Assembly: GCA_037974665.1 (NCBI GenBank) | Contig: CM075764.1 | Span: 81,801,825-81,865,824, forward strand | Length of the DNA: 64,000 nt | From: Ehretia macrophylla | Taxonomy: Eukaryota > Streptophyta > Magnoliopsida > Boraginales > Ehretiaceae | Reading direction: 5' to 3' | Part shown: in pieces, positions 24,392-36,399 of the stretch | Layout of the letters: every line of letters begins with the position of its first letter | How positions within the stretch are numbered: position 1 is the stretch's first letter | Position numbers and translations under genes: made by a program | Notes under the pieces: model-generated | What the model was told of the DNA's origin: nothing | The model's input: only the letters and a program-made list of their open reading frames with translations | Database searches by the model: none

Positions 24392-24724
24392 ATTACTGCA
24401 TGTAATGCTGCAAAGGAAGCGATTTGAATTGAGAAGTACAAAAAAGAGCTTGAAGTGGTTCCATCCATTGAGTTTCCAATACCTTTGTATTGTAATAACA
24501 ATGGGGCTAAGCACAAGCCAAGGAACCAAAATCTCACAAGAAATCCAAAATATTGAAAGAAGGCTTCATATCATCTGAGAGATTGTTGCTTGTAAGGATA
24601 TAAGCTTGCAGAAAGTACCTACTTTGGATAATATAATGGACCCACTCACTAAAGCTTTGAGTCAGTCTCAACTGGATCATCATCTTGGGAAGATGGGGAA
24701 GAAATACCATAGTATGATACATTA
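24392..24724 (+). pseudogene. rh: Copia A RNase H, C-terminal part
   Basis: Continues the domain broken at 13254: 'ITACNAAKEAI' then a stop, 'LEVVPSIEFPIPLYCNNNGA', then after a frame change 'LHIIxEIV' and 'DPLTKALSQSQLDHHLGKMG' ending at about 24724. These are the standard last blocks of copia pol. The catalytic Asp in the usual CDNN/CDSQ segment reads CNNN here. It lies just upstream of the polypurine tract and 3' LTR. Confidence 0.9.
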
Positions 24725-24760
24725 GCACTGTATATTATGGCATTAGTGCAAGTGGAAGAT

Positions 24761-26686
24761 TGTTAGTGATATGTCTTAATGCTATGCAGTTTGATGACTT
24801 ATCATGGGCATTTTAATGTAAACTTGTTTTATCAATCAATGGTATTTTAATGATATTCATATTCTCTACTTTCAATTATATGAATATGTCCCCTGATATC
24901 TTCATAAAGGAAATATATTCTAAAAGTTGTTTAGAATATTTTGGTGTATTTCTTTTGTATATGAAGAATATCTAAAGTTGTTCGTAGTCCTTGGATTATT
25001 TGACCGGGACTAAAATAATCTATTATGGACTGTCCCATGGATTGTTACTTTTGATTGATATTGGACATTAATGATAAAAGATGGTGAACCATAAGCTATA
25101 ATGCATATGATGCGGTTAGCAATCATGTGAATGATTATTAGTAGAATAGATCATTGAATGTGATGTGAAAAACAAGCTACATGATTTCAGATTATTAGTT
25201 CGTCATTCATTGCAAATGTACATGTTATCCTTGGACTAGAGAAATTACGGTTGTAACATATATCATAAATTTAATACTAGTACTTGGACAATGCTCATCT
25301 TTGATTTGTCAAGATGAGTTACAGCCTCTTACATATTATCTTTCTGGTATAGTTATTGATAGGTAATTGTCGAGAAAGGATCTGTTAACCTTCGATGTGA
25401 GGCAATATCCTATGCAATCTAATTTAAGTTATAGAATGAGGAAGTCCCTGGCCAGGGCATAAAAGATGGAAAAGTGTTTCCATGGATGTCATCTCTCATT
25501 CCAACTATTAGATGTTTGTATCGTTAACGAGTTTATAGACTTAATCTTTTCATGATTTTTGGTCAATCAGGATATGTTAATAGAAGGATTAAATTGTACG
25601 ATAATTCGCGACTATAAATAGATTCACCTGTTTGACTTCATTGCCATATAAATTATCTTGTTACGTTGCTAGATGTCACTCTAGAACATGAGGGTATTTT
25701 GGGAATAGCGGAGATATTCCCGAAATATATTAAAGTCGTTTAATGTTCCCTCATTGCTATTTGGCGGTGGATCTAGAGAGTCACACACTATAGAGCATAA
25801 ATGAATGTGTTTCGAATAAGCTTATATTTGGTTAAGGTACGTTAAAGTCTTAACGTTGTTTTAATGTCGGTTGTTAATTAGTAATGAGCCAAATGTATAA
25901 TTATTTAAAGTATTAGGGCAACGGTGCAATTACGAAAAGTTGTTCCTTAATTTAAACTAATGATGATTAGACTAAATTAATTGTACGTATTCAAGAGTAA
26001 TCAAGTATGCATACATATTTGATATGTATACATACACATTAGTCTTGAAAAAAGAATATGCCAAATGCTTGGAGCATTGTGCCACATCACTTGCTTAGCC
26101 ATTAAGTTTGAATTGAATGGATAGGATTAAAAGATGACAAGATGAGTGGCTATTGTGAAGTGTGTCATATTCTACTATCTATTGTCTCCTAGATATTACA
26201 CATTATACATTATATATAATATACAATATAGCTAGATGAAAGATTAGATCTTTTCTCTCTTGCTCATTGTGAAAAAAGCCCAACATAAAGAAGGAAGAGG
26301 AGAAAATTGTTTTGCTCATCCTCTTCTTATAAGCTTGATCTTTATCACTAAAGAGCCTAGCACAAAACTTTCGTGATGAAAGAAACACATTCAAGCTTGT
26401 GTGGACAACCTAGTGCTCTTGCACTTGTGGGAGGACTTGTAAAAGCTTGAACTTGAATCCTTCATCTCCTTTACTTAGATTTTCAAGAGGTATGTCTTGT
26501 ATATCTTGCTATTACATATATAGTTGTATATATATATATGTTCGTACCATGTTAATCATATGAAATCAAGACTAGGGTTTTTTTTTATGTACATAGCTTT
26601 GTCATAGAAATTTTTGAAATTCTAGCCATGGATCTTTCTTGGTTTTAAGTTATGTTTTCTCCATAAGCCTTGTGAAGGTCCTTTCA
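24761..26686 (+). mobile_element. Copia A 3' LTR
   Basis: Starts TGTTAGTGATATGTC after the purine-rich 'gcaagtggaagat' and ends AGGTCCTTTCA; 1926 bp. Landmarks are shared with the copia B LTR (the 'gactaaaataatctattatggactg' region and 'gaggcaatatcctatg'). At 26687 the sequence changes abruptly to copia C LTR; the first five bases, GATAG, should be the target duplication, but its partner is left of the window. Confidence 0.9.
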
Positions 26687-27002
26687 GATAGTACCTATTG
26701 AGACATTATACCTCTTGTGGTCGTTTAATATGTGACACACATACTAGTAAGGCTTAGTCTAAAAACCTACCAATGAACTGAATCTAGAACCAATTGTCTA
26801 TGACTTAGACCTTCTATGATCGGACACCGTGCACCTAAGCCATATAGTTATGGTTCAAGGACCTCTATACAAGAAATTACACATAAATATGATAGAGATA
26901 ATTAAAATGAATGTTTTCATTAATACTAACAATCACAAACATTTATCCAATGTAACTGAAATGTCACATACTAGTGAGCTTTTAGGCATACTAATCCCAA
27001 TA
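26687..27002 (-). mobile_element. Copia C 3' LTR remnant
   Basis: Aligns by eye with the last ~400 bp of the copia C LTR at 49384-49783 ('gtctatgacttagaccttctat', 'tactaacaatcacaaacat', and the terminal '..gggcatactaatccca'). It ends CCCAATA, so the terminal TGTTGGG of the sense strand is TATTGGG. The rest of this LTR lies to the left of copia A, outside the window, because copia A inserted into it. Confidence 0.88.
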
Positions 27003-27009
27003 GACTCCC

Positions 27010-28266
27010 TGTTGGGGATATGCCCTAATGCTAAAGTTTGAGATGACCTTATTAGGGTTTAATAAGAATATTTTTACATGTTTTATACACGATGATATTT
27101 GTAGGATGTTCATATTCTCTGCTTCGATATGAATATATCCCTAATGCTTATCCGATAAGAGAAATGTTCAAAAGGGGTTTAGGATATTTTGTACTTCTCT
27201 TCGATATGACAAGCATTGAGAATCGATTCATAGCCCTTCAGATTATTCAACCGGGACTAGAATAATCGAGTACGGGTTATCATATGTTATTACCTTTGAT
27301 TAATATAGTGATGTTAATGATAAAGGATGGCGTGCGAGTGCTAGAATAGCATAATGATGTGGACTAATAAACATATGAGTGATCGTCTATGTACGGATCA
27401 TTGAATGTGATAATAAATAGTGAACTACATGATTTCAGGTTAATAGTTTACTATTTAGTTGAGAATTGTGCAAATTAATCCTCAGACATGAGAAATTGCG
27501 GTTGCCGATTATATCAGGGGCTAAATACTGCGTCTGGACAATACCCATCTTTCAAATTGTGGGTTACGGCCTTTCGCGTTTTAGTCTTGTAATATGAATC
27601 GATAGGTAATTGTCAAGATAGGATCTGTTAACCTCTGGCGTGAGGCAATGTCCTATGATATCTGAGATCGGTTGGTAAACAATGAAGTCCTTGGCCAAGG
27701 CGAGTATGAAGTGATGAAAAGGAATTTTTCCAAGGTAGTCATCTCTCATTTCACCGATTCAGATTTATACATAGTATCGGATATGGACTTAACCATTTTA
27801 TGGTCCTTTCCCGATCGGGACATTCTTAATAGAAGGATCGGAGTGCACGCTAATTCTCGATAGTTAAATGGATTCATAAAAGACGTTGCCTTCATTATCG
27901 TATACATTCTCATGGTACGTTCATTGCTAGTGCATCACTCATGAGCATGAGGGTATTTTGGTAAATGACATAGACATTTTCGAAATAGATAAAAGAGGTT
28001 TATCGATCCTTCATCGGTACGCGATTATGAATCTAGAAGGTCACACACTAATAAGTATCATGAATAAGTTCATCGGAAGCTTGTATTATGTGGTTGGTGG
28101 CTTTAAGGTGTTAATAGTCATCAATGTTGGTATTTGGGCCAAAAGTGTAATTTCAAAAAGTTTTAGGGTTAAATTATGATTATCAAAACTTTTGGGGCCA
28201 AACTGTAATTATTGAAAAGTTCTTTCAATATATTTATTCTAATAGAGATTAGAATGGAGAAAAAGA

Positions 28267-28315
<49 letters not shown>

Positions 28316-29432
28316 ATGATGATGTAATTTAATAAATGCCACGTCATCGTCTTAGTTATCAAAAGGTGAATTACAAATTAATGACTAGATAATTACATGT
28401 GGCATGTGCATGTAGAGATTGATGACTAGGATTGTCCATGTCATCAATCCTAATCATTTGAATTTGAAATGAATGGATAGGATTCATTTTGGAATAAAGA
28501 CAAAAGAATCTTGACCATTGCTTTTGTTGATAAAGCCTTTTTGACAAGTGTCAAGAGAGAGAATAAAGTTACCTTTGGATTGTAATGATTACAATCCTAG
28601 GATTTGCATGGCTTTTACTTTCGAAGGAAGCAATTTTGATTGGCCACCTATTAAAGTAATATTATATATATGTTTTTATGATTATATAATATATATATAT
28701 ATTTAATAAAAGATGACAAGCATTCTCTCTCCATCCACTTGCAATTTCGGCCAAGGGAGGGAGGAGAGAGAAAGTTGTCATCTTGCCATCTAATGTTAAT
28801 CATTAGGATCAAAAGGCTTGCATGGCTTTTGATTAAAAGGTGATAATATGATTGGTCACCTATTATGATGGATTATTATAATAAAGATGATAGCATTTTT
28901 CTCTTACATACAAGGCCTCTCATTCACACGCCACACTCACCAACTAAGGAAAAAACAACTTCATCTTTTTCCTTGCATGTTTCGGCCATAGCCAAAAATA
29001 CAAGAGAGAAGTTTTGTTTTGCTTGGTAACATACATACATAGTTTCAAAGCTTGAAGATACTACTAGCACATTAAATCTTCTAGTGGTGGTTGAGCTTTG
29101 GATGCTTGGTGGACTAACTAAGGCCTTCAAGTTAGAAGGATTCAAAAGCTTGTCATCCAACCTCATCATCTCCAAAGTGATCTACTAGTGAGGTATACCT
29201 ATGAACCTCCCTTTTTCTATATGTATTGTTGATATATATAGCAAGTATTGATGAACAATGGATATAATAGAAAGTTAGCATGTTGATCCTTTGTGACAAA
29301 ACTTGTGAATTTTTTGTTGATGGCCTATCTAGTTTCGGCTATACCTAGGTATCCATGCACAACTTTTCTGATCTTGAATCCAACTTATGATTATGTTTTG
29401 ACATGCTATATTATGTTGGCTAGTTCATTTCA
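27010..29432 (+). mobile_element. Copia B 5' LTR
   Basis: Starts TGTTGGGGATATGCC and ends TAGTTCATTTCA; 2423 bp. A perfect 5-bp target duplication CTCCC lies at 27005-27009 and, on the far side of the element, at 40157-40161. The LTR contains an uninterrupted (TA)n tract at 28270-28312, the site where the pararetrovirus sits in the other LTR. The primer-binding site follows immediately. Confidence 0.95.
28270..28312. repeat. (TA)n microsatellite in copia B 5' LTR
   Basis: About 21 uninterrupted TA units. This is the empty-site equivalent of the TA tract that flanks the pararetrovirus in the 3' LTR. Confidence 0.97.
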
Positions 29433-31640
29433 AGTGGTATCAGAGCCATGTTTATATATCCATTGATTATCAAATGTTGGTCATGTGTTTTTGAACCATT
29501 TGACCGAAAATATGCTTGTAGTTTTTGCAAGTTTTTTAGTTTAAGACCTTAGCCTACACACATGCATGTTCAAATCTAGTTTAGATCTTAGATTGATAAT
29601 GTAGATCTTGAAAATATATGTGTATGAATATTTCTTAGCTTGAACTTGCATACTACACCTAAATAAGTGAGATGGCCGAAAATCACATATAATTTTTGAT
29701 GATTTGTCCTCTTATTTGAAATGCTAAGTTGTGAAGATAAATGAAGATTTGGTCTTTGCATGATTGACTTTAGACTTGGAATAAGTAGACTATCTTAATA
29801 TATTCAAAAAGGGTTACTTGTTTAAAAGGGTCATTTTTGTGGATTTATAAAGTCAAAAGTTTAGAAAAGACAAGTCTTGCCTTTCTATGGTGCTGGCTAA
29901 AAATACTCTTTGTTGTATGAGATTTATTTTGCTTTTGTTGTATGTGACAAGATGATAGTAGTTGCCTTGAAGTCCTCAAAAGTTTATAACTATTATATGC
30001 ATGTGTTAGAATAAAAGTTTAAAAGATAGTTTTAAGCTTATTTTATATGATCATGCATGTGAATTTAATTGAGGACTACTTGATGATTAAAAGTGTTTAA
30101 TAGTCAAGATTGCAACTTATCTATGTGTCTTGAATATTGCAAAATAGATTTTACATGAAATACGCCATTTTCTTCTAATCTTGAATTTTGGAAATAATGT
30201 AATTAGTTACATTTGGTCATATCAAAATTTTAAGATAGTTGAAAGTTGATTATATAATGATATAATAATTTCAAAGGACTATTGGGCAATAGTTAATGTA
30301 TGTGGGCCTTTAGAGACATGTTGATTTGGGCTTGGGCCTTGTGTACATCTACTTGTGCTCGATTTTAACCTATTGGGCCACTTTGTGTGAATGGACCATG
30401 GACTTGTGTTTTTCTTTAAAGTTTTGGGCTTAGATGTGAATATAATTAATTATAAGGAGTTATGAATTAATGGGTCATTATAATTTGCATCTATAAAATG
30501 AGTTTTATAATTATGCAAAAGGGCATTGATTTAGTTTATTCTTTCATGATTGATGAGTAGATTAAACTTGAATGCTAGAAATTAATATGTTGGTTATTAT
30601 ATTATGATATGAATAATCATGCATATTTATTATTTTGAGAATGGTGAATTTGATCATGGACATGGGCTTTAGGGTCAAAAGTTATTGGGTTGTAATATGA
30701 GACATAAGTCTCACTTTATTTCTTGTCATTTGAGAGAATTATGTAGTGAGGACTTTTATGTAATTCTTCAAAAGAAAGCTTGATTAAGGCCCAATAGACT
30801 TTTCTAAGAAGTTGGAGGCCCAATGGACTTTCCAAGGAGTTGGAGGCCCAATGAAGATTTCAAAGTGTTGAAGATCTTTTAAATAGAATAGTTTTATTTC
30901 TTTAAGCCCAAAAGTCAAGCCCATGATCCACCATTCATATATCTTTGCATTCATACTATTTAAATTGCTATAATTATGATTATTAGCTTAATAGTATGTT
31001 GAATGCTTATTAATTTGATGAGATTATATTAACTCCCTACGTGCAAGCAAATATTAGATTTCCAAATGGTAAAAGGGGTTTTATCGTAGTCCTCCGCCAT
31101 CCTAAGATATTTAATAAGACCCAAATGAATACAATCCTTCTTACCCAAAGGTAGAGGATATGTTTCAAAGTAAGTTTATTAAAATTGCTAGAATAAAACA
31201 TAGAGATGTGGTTATCTTCCAAAATCTAATGACCAATTATAGCCACAAAAGCTTGAGGTTATTGATTCAATTTGTCGGATAACTAAGTGATGGCGGGTAC
31301 AATCTAACTAGATCACCTAATCAATTATAACCACAAAGGTTTGAGATCAAGTGATTTAGGGACTAAAGTAGACCATACCCTATTTAGAGAAATAGACAAC
31401 AAAGAGTTGTTGTCCTTTGGTATTCATGTTCCAATTATAGCCACAAAGGTTTGAGGAATGTGTCTGATCATAGGAACTTGGTCATCCCACTTAGAGTCTT
31501 TTCATAGATTCATGTTTTCTCTTTTAGGGAGTATGAGATTTAAAACAAATAGTGGGAGTAGTTATTTTACATATATTCTTGTTAGCCTGCAATCTTACTT
31601 TCTGTTATATTTACTTTTTCTGCAGTTTTATGGCTTTATT
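29433..31640 (+). other. Copia B primer-binding site (29435-29446) and long leader
   Basis: TGGTATCAGAGC two bases after the LTR is the initiator-Met primer site. About 2.2 kb of non-coding AT-rich leader follows. From 31022 it parallels the copia A leader and carries three spaced copies of a motif close to ATAGCCACAAAGGTTTGAGG (31234, 31322, 31432). A shorter duplicated phrase, 'ggaggcccaatg', lies at 30810-30860. Confidence 0.85.
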
Positions 31641-32366
31641 TTTTAAATCCTATTTTATCCATCCTTAATCATGATTAGTTGGACCAAACTTTGAAAAATG
31701 GTACAAAAGTTTAAAGGTAGTCCTCCGATTTGAGAGAATTGAGTATATTTTAGATGTCCTGACATTTGCTCCTGTTGATGAGACTGCATCTGAGACCAAA
31801 AAGGTCACTTACTATAAATGGGTCCAGGATGACATGCGTGTTAGGGGATACATTCTTTCATCAATAAGCGATGATATGCGTCGATTCTATGAGGGGCTGC
31901 CTCATTCCGTAGATATCATTCATTGTTTGGAGGAATCCTTTGGCGAGTGCAGTCAGTCTATGAGATTCCAATTGACCCGTGAGCTTTTTAGTATGAGACT
32001 TGAAGAAGGAGGTGACGTAAGCTAGCACTGCCTTAGAATGATTTACTTGGTAACTCAATTGGAGGCATTTGGTTTCATTACGGATCCCCGACTTCAAGTA
32101 GACTTGATCTTGCAATCTCTTCCACCATCCTACTCTCCCTTGATCTTGGATTTCACGTGCATAGAATTGAGGTCACACTGAATAAGTTGCCAGATATTCT
32201 GACTGGCTGGCAGAACCTTGGTTTGGGTACAACACCTGATCCCCATGTTGAGTCCTCTTCTTCTGTGGCTGAGCCCAGCCAATACAGAAACAGAAGAATG
32301 AGGAGGCATAGGAGAAGTCGAGTCGTAGCATTCTTACTAGAAGATATCTCATCGAGAGAGGATTGA
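31641..32366 (+). pseudogene. gag: Copia B gag remnant
   Basis: Readable in one frame from near 31670 ('GPNFEKWYKSLKVVLRFERIEYIL'), through 'DDMRVRGYILSSISDDM' (31834-32025) to a stop at 32023, then 'QLEAFGFITDPRLQVDLILQSLPP' (about 32055-32125). It corresponds segment by segment to copia A gag (NFVDWFHNLNIVL, DMRVKTYIMASMSNKL, LQINLIFQSLPP). The zinc knuckle is not seen and the frame decays near 32160. Confidence 0.85.
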
Positions 32367-32914
32367 GTAGTAGACCCCGTTTATGCATTATTTGGTTGTT
32401 TTGGATCAGCTTGGTATGCGATCCCAATTTTGAAAAATGTTTATAAATGTTCGGATTAGTTTGATTATTTCTTTAAATAGTAGTGACTATTTTCAATCGT
32501 TTTTAAAGGATATTTTGGAAATGATCCTTTGTAAGAAATGATTGGAATTTTTGTAAATCTTTCATTAATGGTAATGAAATGGTTGGAATGCGTATCAGAA
32601 GAAAGAATGTCTTCAAACTCAAACATTTATATTTCATTGCTTTGCATTAAAAGAAATGGCTAAATACCAAATCATACATATATTGTCTTGAACTTTGAAA
32701 TGGTCAAGAGTTAAAGACTAGAATTCTTGTATTTATCTATCCAAATGAGTTTGATAGATTAATTATTCTTTTTGACAAAAGAGTTTATTCAGAATAAATA
32801 ATTGAACGAAATGGAGCTTATGAGACTTGTCCAGAATATGTTGGGTTATAAAAGAATATTAGAGAATGCATCTTTTATCACCATAATCTTTCAAATTGAT
32901 TTTAAACTTATACC
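32367..32914. other. Non-coding stretch inside copia B
   Basis: AT-rich sequence after the gag remnant. I see no protease, integrase or RT similarity and no polypurine tract before the truncated 3' LTR. It is either original filler of a gag-only element or the scar of a deletion that removed pol and the start of the LTR. Confidence 0.6.
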
Positions 32915-33879
32915 ATGAAGTGCTAGAACAGCATGATGATGTAGACTAATAAATGTATGAGTAATCACTTGTGTACAGATCATTGAATGTGACAATAAAT
33001 AGTGAACTACATGATTTCAAGTTAATAGTTTACTATTTAGTTGAGAACTGTGCAAATTAATCCTCATACTTGAGAAATTGCGCATGCCAGTTATATCAGG
33101 GGCTAAATACTGCGTTTGGACAATACTCGTCTTCTATAAGATGGGTTATGGCCTTTCGTGTTTTAGTCTTGTAGTATGAATCGACAGGTAATTGTCAAGA
33201 TAGGATCTGTTAACCTCCAGCGTGAGGCAATGTCCTATGATATCTGAGATCGGTTGGTAAATGAGGAAGTCCTTGGCCAAGGCGAGTATGAAGTGATCGA
33301 AATTAGATTTTCCATGGTAGTCATCTATCGTTTCACCGATTCAGATTTATACATAGTATCGGATATGGACTTAACCATTTCATGGTCCTTCCCCAATCGA
33401 GGCATTCTTAATAGAAGGATCAGACTGCACACTAATTCTTGACAGTTAAATGGATTCATAAAAGACGTCGTCTTAATTATCGTATACATTCCCATGGTAC
33501 ATTCATTGCTAGTGCGTCACTCATGAGCATGAGGGTATTTCGGTAAATGACGGAGACATTTCCGAAATAGATAAAAGAGGTTTATCGATCCTTCATCGGT
33601 ACGCGATTATGAATCTAGAAGGTCACACACTAATAAGTATCATGAATAAGTTCACCGAAAGCTTGTATTATGTGGTTGGTGGCTTTAAGGTATTAAGAAC
33701 CATCAATGTTGGTATTTGGGCCAAAAGTGTAATTTCAAAAAGTTTTGGGGTCAAATTTTGATTATCAAAACTTTTGGTGCCAAACTATAATTATTGAAAA
33801 GTTCTTTCAATATATTTATTCTAATAGAGATTAGAATAGGGCAAAAGATACTATATATATATATATATAAGGATGTCTT

Positions 33880-34562
33880 TCTCAGTAAATTATACCAAAG
33901 ATCTGACAACAACGCTAGTTATTGGAAAAAAAGATTCTTTTGTGGTCTTCCAAAGTTGTTTGCTCAGCAAGTAAGAGAATCCATTCCACTTGATTTTCCA
34001 GGATTAGATTATAATCTAATAACATATGGTGATATGATATCACATATTAATAAGACTGCTTTGAAGATTTGCACTGATCTTCGTTTTAAAGCACAGCTTA
34101 AGAAACAGTCTAACATAAAAGAATTAGGAAATTGGTGTGAACAGTATAGAATGGAAAGAATTAAATCACCCCATACTCAGAAGACACATAAATCAAAAAT
34201 TTCCTCCATAAGATACAAGAATCACTTCAAGTCCATTGGACAGAAGTATAATCAGAAGTATGGCAACAAAACATTACCAGAAGTTTCCACGAAAAAATTG
34301 GAAACCAAACTACCATAGTAAAGAACAGAAAGCCACAGGATGTTTCAAATGTGGTAAACCAGGACACTTGGCAAGAGATTGCAAAATTAGAACACTAATT
34401 CAATCATTAGAATTAGATGAAACTACAAAGAGCAAAATACTCCAGTCTATTGATGATCTTGAATCATCATCCAACTCTTCTTCAGAATTTTCTGATAAAG
34501 AAAACATTAATCAGATTGGAACAGACAACTACTATTTCAGTAGTTCTTCCAATTCCATCTAG
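33880..34562 (+). pseudogene. Pararetroviral coat protein region with zinc knuckle
   Basis: The caulimovirid coat domain is recognisable from the segments YWKKRFFCGLPKLF, ITYGDMISHI and 'ALKICTDLRFKAQLKK', then 'ELGNWCEQY', followed by a basic, asparagine- and lysine-rich stretch. A frameshift near 34240-34310 moves to the frame that carries an intact CCHC zinc knuckle, CFKCGKPGHLARDC (about 34349-34390), then an acidic serine-rich tail ending at 34560. The N-terminal part of the coat protein is missing because the insertion begins here. Confidence 0.88.
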
Positions 34563-34949
34563 GAATGTGCTTGTCCCAATAAATGAGCATGTTTCTGTCA
34601 GAAAGGATTAAATGTCCTTACTAATTCTCATAGTCTTATGATCGATATGATCTGTAAGATTAATGATCCAGAAGAAAAGCAAGCTTATCTTCTCAGACTT
34701 AAGGATATCATGGATGAGAAAGAGGAAAAGAAACCTTTATCCAAATCACATCAGACTGATATCAAGAATACGAATTATTCTGATATCCTCAGTCAATTTC
34801 AGAAGAGAAAAATCCAACCAGTGGGAATCTCTGATCTCCAGCATGAGATTAAACTGTTAAAAACAGAAATCCGGCAACTCAGACAAGAGTATAGGCAAGA
34901 GATTTGTGATCTTAGATTAGATCAGGAACATCTCCAGCAAGATGTCTAA
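34563..34949 (+). pseudogene. Pararetroviral polyprotein linker, coiled coil
   Basis: Between zinc knuckle and protease, from about 34638 in one frame to a stop at 34947, the sequence is rich in Leu, Glu, Lys and Gln with a heptad-like pattern (LQHEIKLLKTEIRQLRQEY). A coiled coil of this kind is known between nucleocapsid and protease in some caulimovirids. No catalytic function is expected. Confidence 0.75.
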
Positions 34950-35300
34950 CTCTTACAAATAGATTTCTTAGAACGTCAAGAACATCTTTCTCAAAATGGT
35001 GAACTTGATAAACAAACTCAGATTGCTATTGGCAAACTAACAGAAGGAGCTAGTACCTCTAAACCAACAGAGGATTATCTCAATTTTCTAAACAGAATCA
35101 CATACCATAAATGGTATGTCCAGTTAACCATTAAGGTTGATGATTTCAAATTTGAAACCATTGCCTTATTAGACTCTGGTGCAGATATGAATTGTATCCA
35201 AGAAGGACTTATTCCTTCCAGATATTTTGAGAAAACCAAAGATAAGCTTTCTACAGCTGACTCTACAAAACTCCAGATTATATACAAATTACCTAATGCA
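34950..35300 (+). pseudogene. Pararetroviral aspartic protease, first part
   Basis: The frame reopens after the stop at 34947, with 'YHKWYVQLTIKVDDFKFETI' and the catalytic motif LLDSGADMNC (about 35168-35197), where DSGA is intact. Downstream it continues without a break into the long frame described next. It would cleave the viral polyprotein. Confidence 0.85.
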
Positions 35301-36140
35301 CATGTGTGCAACCAAGGTATTTGTTTCCCTACCAGCTTCGTGCTGATAAAACAGTTAAATTCCCAGGTTATTCTCGGGAATCCATTCCTCCAACAATTAT
35401 TTCCCATGACTGTTACAGAACAAGGTATATCTACCAATGTGTTAGGTAAACCAATCCTTTTTGAGTTTTATTTCCCTTCACGACGAAGAGATATTAACTC
35501 AATTCAACAGAAAGAAAACCAAATTAGTTTTCTTAAACAAGATATTAAAAGTCTCAGAATTGATGAACAGATTGATAAACAACAAAAGTCCATCAATGAT
35601 TTCCAGACCAAACTTGAAAGAGAAGTTTGTTTAGAACTTCCTACGGCCTTTTGGGTTCGTAAGAAACATTCAGTCTCTCTCCCATATGAGAAGGACTTTT
35701 CAGAACAGAATATTCCTACCAAGGCTAGGCCCATTCAGATGAATCAGGAATATCTCTCTCTTTACAAAAAAGAGATCCAGAATTTATTAGATAAAAAGTT
35801 TATCCGACCCAACAAAAGCCCATGGTCGTGTGCTGCTTTTATGTTAATAAACATGCAGAACATGAACGAGGAGTCCCTCGTTAGTGATTAATTATAAGCC
35901 CTTAAATAAGGTCTTACAATGGATCAGGTACCCATTGCCTAACAAGAATGATCTCCTTAAGGGATTACATCAGGCCCATGTCTTCAGTAAATTTGACATG
36001 AAATCGGGATTTTGGCAAATCTAAGTCATTGAATCAGAAAGGTACAAAACTGCATTCACCGTTCCATTTGGACAATACGAGTGGAATGTCATGCCTTTTG
36101 GGCTCAAGAATGCGCCTTCAGAATTCCAGAACATTATGAA
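35187..36140 (+). pseudogene. Pararetroviral protease C-terminus and first half of reverse transcriptase
   Basis: One open frame (35187-35889) holds the distal protease (VILGNPFLQQLFP, about 35371-35410), a linker, and the entry to RT ('KEIQNLLDKKFIRPNKSPWSCAAF', about 35770-35840). A frame change near 35880 then gives 'LVINYKPLNKVLQ', 'YPLPNKNDLL', 'FSKFDMKSGFWQI' with the first catalytic Asp, and '[13 protein letters not shown]' (about 36091-36130), with one stop at 36022. The gene stops at 36137, before the YIDD box, which is found on the opposite strand. Confidence 0.88.
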
Positions 36141-36399
36141 CGGTAACAACGGAGTCTTACGCCTTCTGCTCCTCAATCCCATGACCTTACAAGATTGTTG
36201 AGATAGGTTTGCTAAAGGTAAGTTGGCTAAAGGTAAGTTGACTAAGCAAAATACAAAATAAAATACAGGCTAGAAGATAAACAAGTTTCTAAGTCTTCTT
36301 TGGCTTTTTGGGAAAGCCACACCCATCAACGGACTTGAGGTGTCTTTACCAGTTGTCGTTTGACCTGGACTAGCTGAAGTTTCATGGAATACTTCAGTA
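36141..36399. other. Junction segment between the inverted pararetroviral pieces
   Basis: No clear domain. It includes a direct duplication of 'gctaaaggtaagttg' (36211-36240). In minus sense it continues after RNase H with weakly conserved sequence, so part of it may be the viral C-terminal tail. Confidence 0.5.

Noticed and set aside
33254-33442. Pair of homologous small proteins at 27672-27863 and 33254-33442
   Set aside because: They are equivalent parts of the two copia B LTRs; conservation follows LTR identity, not coding constraint.
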